Both the position numbers and the translations under genes were made by a program. Under the pieces are notes generated by a model. That model was not told the origin of the DNA. It made no database searches and saw only the letters and a program-made list of their open reading frames with translations. A stretch of DNA of 11,959 nucleotides, taken from the NCBI GenBank assembly GCA_016934435.1, contig JAFGSU010000090.1:1-11959 (forward strand), written 5' to 3'. Of the stretch, positions 6,082 through 11,959 are shown in pieces; position 1 is the first letter of the stretch; each line of letters starts with the position of its first letter. The stretch is from Candidatus Zhuqueibacterota bacterium (GTDB lineage Bacteria; Zhuqueibacterota; Zhuqueibacteria; Residuimicrobiales; Residuimicrobiaceae).

Positions 6082-8202
6082 ATGAACACACGAACCTGTT
6101 TGCTCATCCTGGTTGTATCGTTGAATATAATTGTTCCGGCACGGGGAGATGTCTGGCAGCAAGTACCCTCTCCCAGCGGCGGCTATGTCAGAGGCATCAT
6201 CACGCTATCCAACGGCGACATGCTCGCCGGGGTAAACCGTAACGGCGTATACATTTCGAAGGATCAGGGGCAGTCGTGGAGCAAATCGCCCGCCGACATG
6301 GGAATCACTACTGTCGTCGATTTTGCCATCGCCAATACCGGGGATGTGATAGCGGCAAGCTGGGCCGGTCTATTCAAGTCGAGCGACCAGGGACAATCCT
6401 GGAGCGCCATTAATCCGGCGCAGTTACAGAATGTCTGGTTCTATTGTATCACCAAAACGTCAAACGGAAACCTCTATGCCGGCAGCTGGAGCGAGGGCGT
6501 CTTTCTAAGCACCGACAACGGCGCCACCTGGCAGCCATACAATAGCGGTCTCACCGACCTGGCCGTTGATGAAGTTGTCGAGCATCCATCCGGCGCCCTT
6601 TTCGTCGGAACCCGAAACGGCGGTGTATTTCGTTCCGATGACAGCGGTGCGACCTGGACGGCAAAAAACAATGGAATCGGCGGTATGGAAATCTATACCC
6701 TGGATTTTGCTTCCGATGGCACACTATATGCGGGAGGTTATTTCAAAGGACTCTATTCCAGCAACGATATGGGAGAAACCTGGACACAGGTAGCTCCGCA
6801 AAATCTTTATTATTACCTCGATTTGATCGCTGTCCACACCGATGGCAGCATCTACATCGGCGGCAGTTCTTTTGGCATCATGAAATCCTCCGACAACGGT
6901 GCAACATGGACGCTCAAATCAACCGGCCTGTGGGATATGGATGTTACATACTTACACTCTGCCGGTAATGCGTTGTACCTGGGTTGCGAAGATGTGGCGA
7001 TGTACAAAAGTGTGGATGCAGGGGCCAGCTGGCAGTGGGCGGGGAAAGGCATCGGCTATCCGAGTTTCAGGCACCTGGCCGGTAAAGCGCAAAATGGGTA
7101 TCTCTTCGCCTCCAGCCGCGATATCGCCATGTCGCGGTCTAAAGATAACGGCGCTTCCTGGGAATACATCCATAACAATCTCTATGATAATGCGACTGAT
7201 GATTTCCTGGTGACGCCGGACGGCAAATTATTCTGCGTCGCATTCGGATCGGGTTGTTATCGTTCTTTCAACGACGGCGACAGCTTGGAATATGCCGGAA
7301 CCGGACAGGCCGACTCTTATCCGAACTGTCTGTTCTTCAATCACAAGACCAATGAGCTTTTAATAGGATCCTATTACGGCAAAATTTCCCGCTCCAATAA
7401 TTACGGCGACAGCTGGGTTAAATCCGATTCCGGCATGTCCACCGCCAATATCCATGATTTTGCCGTCGATTCACAGGGGCACCTTTTTGCCGCCACGGAC
7501 AAAGGCTTGTATCACAGCCTCGATGGCGGAAAGTACTGGCAGCAGGTCGATAATGGACTGGGCAACGGCGACATGATGACCATTCTCATAACCGGCGACG
7601 ATTACATTTTCGTCGGTAACTGGGGCAGCGGCATTTATCGCTCAAAAGATCACGGCGCCAGTTGGGAATTATTGGATACAGGAAACAAATTTTCGACTCA
7701 AACCGGACTCCTGGCCGATTCAAAAGGTATGATATATGTCTCTTCAAATTTTAACGGCGTCTATCGCTCCACGGACAAAGGAGATACCTGGAACGAGTAT
7801 AACAGCGGATTACCCTCCATCAGCATCGATTTCATTGCTCTGGATCACAACGGTTACCTCTATGCCGGCGTCGAATATTACGGCCTGTATCGCACCCTTC
7901 AGGAAGTAACCGGGGTGGTAGAGAATCGAGTTCCTGTGCCGCAGAACCTGACCTTATTGCAAAACTACCCCAACCCATTTAATCCGGGGACGCAAATTCA
8001 GTTTTCCCTCAACCGCGCTGGCATGGTTGAATTTGCTATTTACAATGGTTTGGGGCAGCAGGTGCAACGATTCGTAAAATTCTATCAGCAGGGCTCGCAC
8101 AGCTTTTCGCTCGATGCCTCCGGCCTGCCATCGGGCCGATATTACATCCAGTTGAGAACCGGAGATGAAAAGACCGGCATCAGCATGACCAAATTGCAAT
8201 AA
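6082..8202 (+). CDS. Secreted 14-unit Asp-box beta-propeller protein with C-terminal sorting domain (paralog 2)
   Basis: The 706-residue precursor lines up with its upstream neighbour from end to end with almost no gaps: signal peptide (cleavage near ARG|D, about 22), the shared mature start D(V/I)WQQVPSPSGG, repeats and sorting tail. Asp-box serines lie at about 59, 100, 143, 185, 227, 269, 310, 353, 395, 438, 479, 521 and 563. Unit 9 (SFNDGDSL) has lost both the aspartate and the tryptophan, and unit 10 (SNNYGDSW) has Asn for Asp, so this copy is drifting in the second propeller while paralog 1 keeps both. Five cysteine positions are shared with paralog 1 (FYC, GCED, LFC, GxGC, CLFFN), which might form disulfides after export. 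The sorting domain (QNYPNPFNP 627-635) ends in MTKLQ, against VTKLQ in paralog 1. No terminator or promoter is evident in the 74-base gap before it, which supports a two-gene transcript arising from tandem duplication. Ligand unknown. Confidence 0.9.
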   Translation: MNTRTCLLILVVSLNIIVPARGDVWQQVPSPSGGYVRGIITLSNGDMLAGVNRNGVYISKDQGQSWSKSPADMGITTVVDFAIANTGDVIAASWAGLFKSSDQGQSWSAINPAQLQNVWFYCITKTSNGNLYAGSWSEGVFLSTDNGATWQPYNSGLTDLAVDEVVEHPSGALFVGTRNGGVFRSDDSGATWTAKNNGIGGMEIYTLDFASDGTLYAGGYFKGLYSSNDMGETWTQVAPQNLYYYLDLIAVHTDGSIYIGGSSFGIMKSSDNGATWTLKSTGLWDMDVTYLHSAGNALYLGCEDVAMYKSVDAGASWQWAGKGIGYPSFRHLAGKAQNGYLFASSRDIAMSRSKDNGASWEYIHNNLYDNATDDFLVTPDGKLFCVAFGSGCYRSFNDGDSLEYAGTGQADSYPNCLFFNHKTNELLIGSYYGKISRSNNYGDSWVKSDSGMSTANIHDFAVDSQGHLFAATDKGLYHSLDGGKYWQQVDNGLGNGDMMTILITGDDYIFVGNWGSGIYRSKDHGASWELLDTGNKFSTQTGLLADSKGMIYVSSNFNGVYRSTDKGDTWNEYNSGLPSISIDFIALDHNGYLYAGVEYYGLYRTLQEVTGVVENRVPVPQNLTLLQNYPNPFNPGTQIQFSLNRAGMVEFAIYNGLGQQVQRFVKFYQQGSHSFSLDASGLPSGRYYIQLRTGDEKTGISMTKLQ

Positions 8203-8390
8203 TGCCTTTTTTCAGGAGAATGATTTCATTTGGTTGTAAATCAATGAAATTCATTTCTCGTTCTATGCGTGGGTTCCTTGCCGGATCGAAGGAGTATTTG
8301 ATCTCAGACTCGGTGTTAACCGGCAGGCTGCAAAAAATAGGACGCCACTTTCAGGTTTACTGAGATACTTAACGGATACCGAATCGATAG

Positions 8391-8399
8391 TGATATAAT
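8391..8399 (+). promoter_or_regulatory. Extended -10 promoter with overlapping dyad
   Basis: TGATATAAT is a perfect extended -10 (TG-N-TATAAT), which would start transcription near 8406 and leave a leader of about 20 bases. No good TTGACA-like -35 is present at the usual spacing, which extended -10 promoters can tolerate. The box lies in the dyad GTGAT-ATA-ATCAC (8390-8402), which could be a repressor site. It suggests that the gene at 8427 is transcribed separately from the propeller pair. Confidence 0.5.
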
Positions 8400-8426
8400 C
8401 ACATCCTCAAACTCAGGAGGTTCCCC

Positions 8427-10529
8427 ATGAAATTCAAACTTGTAATTAGTGTTGGATTATTATTGGTTGTGATGGCGTTGCTGCTGCCCGCGCCGCTTTT
8501 AGCCGATTTTACTGTGGTCAGCATGGCGCCCGGGGAAGGCACCACCAACGTCGCCACCGACATAACCTTTGAGATTACCTTCAGCGCCGCCGTCGATACC
8601 AATGCCCGGTTCGCCTGGCCTGAGGAGTTCTGTCTCGGACTCCTGCTCAGTCCTTCCGAAGCCTTTGGCGATCCGGACTCGGTGATCTGGAGCGCGGACA
8701 AAAAAACCGTCCGCATCTATAACCTGAAATTGCAGGATGACACCAAATATATATTCGCTGTGCTCGACGCCAGGAATCAGACCGGTGAATACCTGCTGCA
8801 ACCAAAGGTTGTCACTTTTACCACGGGCACCAACCTGCCCATTGCTCATGTTTCGGGCACAGTCAGCTATTCGGGCGGGGATATTCAAAGGACCACGGTG
8901 GCCCTGTATGAAGCTGTCGGCGACATCGATCCGGTGGCGCTGGCGACCCTGGATGAAGCCAATCAATTCACCTTGAAATTTGTGCCGGATGGCGGTTTTT
9001 ACCCCATAGCTGTTTATGACATCAATCACAGCGGCAGCGTCGATCCGGAGCCGAGCATCGATCTGATGGGTTTGTGGGACCTGGAGCCGGATGGCTGGGC
9101 GGATATCATCGAAATCAAAAACGGCCAATCCCTTTCCGGCTTAAACATCACCCTGTTCTCGTCAATAAAAATCAAGGCGCGACAACGTTATGCCGAGATC
9201 GAGGCCAGGGCTAAAGTCTGGAATCCGGATGCGGGATTACAGGTGATTATCCCGACTGAAATGCGCGAAGACGGTAGAGCTGGCTTCTGGATTTATCAAT
9301 TCTTCTCGCCGGCATATAAAACCTATTTCAGTTATGTCGCTATTGATAAAATATTAGCGCCTTTTGGCGGTGGCCCTATCCTGGGCGATGAGGATACACC
9401 TTTTCTACCGGACAACTGGCTTGATAGCGACGTCATCGCCGATTCGGCTGAAGCCAACGGCGGCGCCGATTTTCGCCTCAACCATGCCGATGCCTTTATC
9501 CTGGCGGGACTGGGCACGTTTGATATCTCCGAACAGTTCTTTCATCCGGATGATCGCGTGGCAAATACACATCTGGGGCTAAAGGCGTTCAGGCAAAATG
9601 CGGCTGACATGCACGGCTTGCGCAAGTATATTGCCCTGAATGATACCGTAACCGCCTGGGATATCATGTATCAGTCGGAAGAGGATCATACGGCCATAGA
9701 GTTTATCATCGACGCCGTCACCGGCAAGCTGATACGAGAATTCAGCATGGGACCTTCCACCGCGCTTGATAATTTGACGGCAGCCGAGCAGGAAATACAA
9801 AATTGGAGCGCCGACGCCTACCTGGTGATGATCGGCAATCATGCCAATCCGGTGGACATAGGGGGAAAGGCCTATTGGTGGTTCTTTATCTATTACTCGC
9901 CCACATTGAATGAAAATATGGCGGTATTCGTGATGAGCGGTTTCGTCCAGGGCATGCAACCACCCGGCTGGGAACAAATTTACACAAAGCCGCTCGGGAC
10001 TTTTATAATCGACAGCGATCAGGCTCTTGCCGTTGCCGAGGCCAACGGCGGCGCCGATTTTCGCGCCCAGCATAACGACATGGTGCAGATCAACTGTTAC
10101 CTGGCAGCAGGGCTTTTTCCGGAATCTCCCGACAAACCGGTATGGCAGATTAACTACATCTCGGATGGTGACCAACGTACCCTCTTCGTCGACGCGCAGA
10201 CCGGCAATATTCTAACCCATGCGACCCGGGATATCCCGATGAAAACGCCGGATACCCACGCGCTCATGCAGAACTATCCGAATCCATTCAATCCGCAAAC
10301 GCACATCCGTTTCAGACTGGCGCATCCGGGCTTTGTTGAGATGGATATCTATAACCTGAACGGTGAGCGGGTCACAACTCTGCTGGGTGAATTCAGGACT
10401 GCCGGACTGCATAGCGTGATGTGGGACGGCACCGATGCCGGCGGCAAATCCGTGGCCGGCGGCGTCTACCTGTGCCGGATGAAAATGGGTGATTTTCAGG
10501 CGAGTAAAAAGATGTTGCTGTTGCGATGA
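8427..10529 (+). CDS. Secreted multidomain protein: Ig-like, calcium-loop-like, two PepSY-like units, C-terminal sorting domain
   Basis: AGGAGG (8415-8420) lies six bases before the ATG. The 700-residue precursor has a signal peptide cleaved near LLA|D (about 27). Residues 28-134 resemble a Big_5/SbsA-type Ig-like domain (APGEGTTNVATDITFEITFS... VVTFTTG). Residues about 140-245 form another beta domain containing YDINHSGSVDPEP (197-209), where D198, N200, S202, S204, D206 and E208 resemble an EF-hand or dockerin-type calcium loop. Two related units follow (about 262-440 and 456-600), each with an aromatic strand (FWIYQFFSPAY; YWWFFIYYSPT), a shared AEANGGADFR (341-350; 538-547), and an ending like the PepSY signature (EFIIDAVTGKL; TLFVDAQTGNI). 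The tail from about 613 carries QNYPNPFNPQT and a FlgD-like or type IX-like sorting domain (VEMDIYNLNGERV, GGVYLCRM). Exported; PepSY-like units elsewhere often bind or inhibit proteases, but that role here is inference. Confidence 0.88.
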   Translation: MKFKLVISVGLLLVVMALLLPAPLLADFTVVSMAPGEGTTNVATDITFEITFSAAVDTNARFAWPEEFCLGLLLSPSEAFGDPDSVIWSADKKTVRIYNLKLQDDTKYIFAVLDARNQTGEYLLQPKVVTFTTGTNLPIAHVSGTVSYSGGDIQRTTVALYEAVGDIDPVALATLDEANQFTLKFVPDGGFYPIAVYDINHSGSVDPEPSIDLMGLWDLEPDGWADIIEIKNGQSLSGLNITLFSSIKIKARQRYAEIEARAKVWNPDAGLQVIIPTEMREDGRAGFWIYQFFSPAYKTYFSYVAIDKILAPFGGGPILGDEDTPFLPDNWLDSDVIADSAEANGGADFRLNHADAFILAGLGTFDISEQFFHPDDRVANTHLGLKAFRQNAADMHGLRKYIALNDTVTAWDIMYQSEEDHTAIEFIIDAVTGKLIREFSMGPSTALDNLTAAEQEIQNWSADAYLVMIGNHANPVDIGGKAYWWFFIYYSPTLNENMAVFVMSGFVQGMQPPGWEQIYTKPLGTFIIDSDQALAVAEANGGADFRAQHNDMVQINCYLAAGLFPESPDKPVWQINYISDGDQRTLFVDAQTGNILTHATRDIPMKTPDTHALMQNYPNPFNPQTHIRFRLAHPGFVEMDIYNLNGERVTTLLGEFRTAGLHSVMWDGTDAGGKSVAGGVYLCRMKMGDFQASKKMLLLR
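9453..10064 (+). repeat. 24-base exact direct repeat within the 8427-10529 gene
   Basis: Bases 9453-9476 and 10041-10064 are identical over 24 positions, and both encode ANGGADFR in the same frame, with the preceding codons also giving AE. They mark equivalent points of the two PepSY-like units, 588 bases apart. The surrounding DNA is much less similar, so this is either strongly constrained or locally converted. Confidence 0.85.
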
Positions 10530-10652
10530 GATGGTGATGGGCATCAACATCGGCCGATATCATCGGGATTCGGCGTGAAACATCAGGGGGTGGAGGTTTG
10601 TCATTACGTTTCGCACCAGCGCCGTTTTGGAGCATAAAATAATAGAAACACT

Positions 10653-10723
10653 TTGTCATTGCGAGCGAAGGAGCGGAGTGTAACTTTTTATCAAGACTGC
10701 CGTGAAGCGAAGCAATCTCCGCC
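10653..10723 (+). repeat. Composite palindromic repeat, half unit
   Basis: It begins TTGTCATTGCGAGCG and ends GAAGCGAAGCAATCTCCGCC (10704-10723), the same start and inner tract as the full copy that follows seven bases later. The inverted second half is absent, so it is a half unit in tandem with the full element. Confidence 0.7.
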
Positions 10724-10730
10724 AGTAATC

Positions 10731-10891
10731 CTGTCATTGCGAGCGCAGTAACAAATCATGAAAAAGGGCGTCATCTGCCGTGGAGCGAAGCAATCTCCGC
10801 CAAAAGGGCAATTCTCCTTTCAAAGGGTATTGCTTCACTCCATTCATGATTTTGCCCTTTTTCTCTCTACCCACCTCCGTTTACAAGGACA
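10731..10891 (+). repeat. Composite palindromic repeat, copy 3
   Basis: It begins CTGTCATTGCGAGCG (10731-10745). It then has TGCCGTGGAGCGAAGCAATC (10776-10795), AGGGCAATTCTCCTTTCAAAGG (10805-10826) and an inverted TATTGCTTCACTCCATTCATG (10828-10848), and closes with the diverged complement of the start, ending at TTACAAGGACA (10881-10891). The two halves also share AATCATGAA/TTCATGATT. The core 10776-10826 matches the minus strand of copy 2 at 48 of 51 positions. The outer end has decayed compared with copy 2. Confidence 0.8.
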
Positions 10892-10928
10892 TCCCGAATC
10901 GTCATCCTGTGAGGATGTGTCGGCCATG

Positions 10929-10969
10929 AAAAGCAGCGGAGCGAGTTTACAGGAATGTTCGCTGCTTTT
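10929..10969. terminator. Possible bidirectional terminator between convergent genes
   Basis: AAAAGCAGCG (10929-10938) and CGCTGCTTTT (10960-10969) pair perfectly around a 21-base loop, so each strand shows a GC-containing stem ending in four Ts. It sits between the convergent 8427-10529 and 11038-11959 genes. The long loop and short T-run make it a weak example, and it may be another repeat-family hairpin. Confidence 0.35.
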
Positions 10970-11037
10970 GGATGGTTGATGCAGAGCTAGCCAAAAACAG
11001 AGCCATGATGAATGAAACCGAATGAACTATTGTAACC

Positions 11038-11959
11038 CTATCGCAATCGTTCCAGCAGCTCTCGAATTTTACGTGCGACTCTTCCCGCGGTCGGCGGATC
11101 ATAGTTTGACAGCACAATGATGGTATAATCGCGGCTGTTATCCCTTTCCAGCGCCGCATTGATGCCGGGCGCACCGCCGGCAATGCCAAAGGCGCCCTGA
11201 CTCATTCTTTTTACGGATTCCGGCGCTGAGAGTTTGTCCGCTTTTAGCGCAAGGACGAATTTCAATAGATCATCGACGGTCGAATACCCGCCGCCGGCCG
11301 AGCTACCGCAGCAGGGACGGGTGTAGATGTTGTTTCGCCTGGGCTCGTCCGTATGTTCCTGACCGTCCCAGAAGCGACTGTAACCGCTGGCCACATTCTC
11401 CGTCGGAATGTCCGACTGCAAATGTCCGGAATGCATCATCCCTGCGACCGCATAGATATGCTCCTGGACATAATCAAAATAACTTATGCCACTCACTTTT
11501 TCGATGATCAGGCCGAGGACAATATAGCCGCCGTTGGAATAACGATTGTTCGAACCCGGTTCAAAGAGTAGCGGTTCCTCAGCAAAAAGGGGTAAATAGT
11601 CTTGTAAGGTGCGAATCCGATTCTTGGGTGTGGACTGATATTTCTCACCAAAAAAATCGCCGATGCCGGAGGTCATTTCCAGTAGATGGCGGATCGTCAC
11701 TTTGGCGGCGGCCTCCGGATTGGGATAGTCGGGCAGATGTTTGCCGACTGTATCGTCCAGATCGAGCAACCCTTTTCCCGCCAATTGTTCGATGGCGATG
11801 CGGGTGAAGAATTTATTGATCGATCCTAAATTAAAACGGGTTTCGATGCGATTGGGGACGTTGTATTCCTTGCTGGCCGATCCATAGGCCCGGCGGAGGA
11901 TCGGTTTTTCTCCTTTTGCCAGAAGCACCACACCGGAAAACGCATCCCGCTGTATGATG
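11038..11959 (-). CDS. Serine beta-lactamase/esterase-family protein, 5' end outside the window
   Basis: The frame remains open from the stop at 11038 to the right edge, and the residues before the internal GTG at 11931 (RDAFSG, then VVLLAKGEKP) continue the family pattern. The gene therefore starts beyond the window and is partial here. The visible 306 or so residues belong to the PF00144 serine hydrolase family. Counting from the GTG at 11931, LGSINK holds the catalytic S37-x-x-K40 and RYSNGGY holds Y131-x-N133. HLLEMTSGIGDF and FEPGSNNRYSN are further family landmarks. Near the C-terminus, FGIAGGAPGIN (248-258) stands where relatives I know have a GHGGG-like third motif; here Ile replaces the His, and the preceding stretch looks shortened. 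The end VLSNYDPPTAGRVARKI is typical. Substrate unknown; members include carboxylesterases and D-aminopeptidases as well as beta-lactamases, so a resistance role should not be assumed. It converges on the plus-strand genes. Confidence 0.88.
   Translation of the reverse strand, partial: IIQRDAFSGVVLLAKGEKPILRRAYGSASKEYNVPNRIETRFNLGSINKFFTRIAIEQLAGKGLLDLDDTVGKHLPDYPNPEAAAKVTIRHLLEMTSGIGDFFGEKYQSTPKNRIRTLQDYLPLFAEEPLLFEPGSNNRYSNGGYIVLGLIIEKVSGISYFDYVQEHIYAVAGMMHSGHLQSDIPTENVASGYSRFWDGQEHTDEPRRNNIYTRPCCGSSAGGGYSTVDDLLKFVLALKADKLSAPESVKRMSQGAFGIAGGAPGINAALERDNSRDYTIIVLSNYDPPTAGRVARKIRELLERLR

Larger units (their letters stand above)
10530..11037. other. Gene-poor, repeat-rich interval between convergent genes
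   Basis: No credible gene lies here. It contains a small stem (GATG-g-TGAT / ATCA-a-CATC, 10530-10551) directly after the stop codon, the palindrome ATCGGCCGAT (10549-10558), two repeats of the TGTCATTGCGAG family (10653-10723 and 10731-10891), the hairpin CATCCT-GTG-AGGATG (10903-10917), and a 10-bp stem with flanking A and T runs (10929-10969). A degenerate end TTGTCATTACG lies near 10598. Confidence 0.7.

Noticed and set aside
8223..8250. ATTTCATT / AATGAAAT inverted repeat after the second propeller gene
   Set aside because: An AT-only-rich 8-bp stem with a 12-base loop and no T-run; too weak to call a terminator.
10530..10551. Stem directly after the stop of the 8427 gene, considered as a terminator
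   Set aside because: The stem has a mismatch and no T-tract follows.
10758..10979. A 73-codon frame whose peptide (GAKQSPPKGQFSFQR) resembles one on the minus strand at 2347-2613
   Set aside because: The similarity comes from the shared DNA repeat core at 10776-10826 and 2524-2574, not from a conserved protein.
11931..11959. GTG at 11931 as the start of the beta-lactamase-family gene
   Set aside because: The frame stays open to the edge and the upstream residues (RDAFSG) fit the family, so the GTG is an internal valine codon.

Overview
The window reads as a chromosome segment from a bacterium of the FCB supergroup outside the well-studied Bacteroidota (Calditrichota, KSB1, Marinimicrobia or a similar lineage). 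The main evidence is three consecutive proteins that each pair an N-terminal signal peptide with a C-terminal sorting domain opening on NYPNPFNPxTxIxF. This is the form of the Por/type IX-like sorting tail typical of those groups. Base composition is moderate and the ribosome-binding sites are strong AAGGAG types. The lineage is inferred from motifs; no marker gene is present.

Layout: (1) 57-1871, a GH13 alpha-amylase-family enzyme with a C-terminal CBM48/AMPK-beta-like glycogen-binding domain. Its ATG overlaps a stop codon in another frame (ATGA), so it may be the last gene of an operon entering from the left. (2) 1872-2844, about 1 kb without a credible gene, filled with palindromic repeats. 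It holds composite elements with TGTCATTGCGAG ends and an internal GAAGCAATC tract, a second kind of inverted repeat, and three perfect hairpins in a row. (3) 2845-3693, a lipoprotein-like exported protein whose C-terminal half resembles the NlpC/P60 papain-like fold. (4) 3881-6007 and 6082-8202, a tandem pair of closely related secreted proteins, each with thirteen Asp-box (SxDxGxxW) repeats at a nearly constant 42-residue period plus a vestigial fourteenth, which fits two seven-bladed beta-propellers. (5) 8427-10529, a secreted multidomain protein (Ig-like, calcium-loop-like, two PepSY-like units, sorting domain) with its own extended -10 promoter. (6) 10530-11037, a second repeat-rich gap carrying another copy of the composite element. 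(7) 11038-11959, minus strand, the C-terminal part of a serine beta-lactamase/esterase-family protein cut by the right edge.

Functionally, 2.8-10.5 kb is a run of four exported proteins on one strand: one probably lipid-anchored and three bound for the sorting-domain secretion route and the cell surface. Nothing in the window names their substrate. The amylase has no signal peptide and probably acts on alpha-glucan in the cytoplasm; no direct link to the exported proteins is visible. The strongest candidates for new biology are the repeat family, in which hairpin arms differ between copies but stay self-complementary, and the duplicated 14-unit propeller pair.
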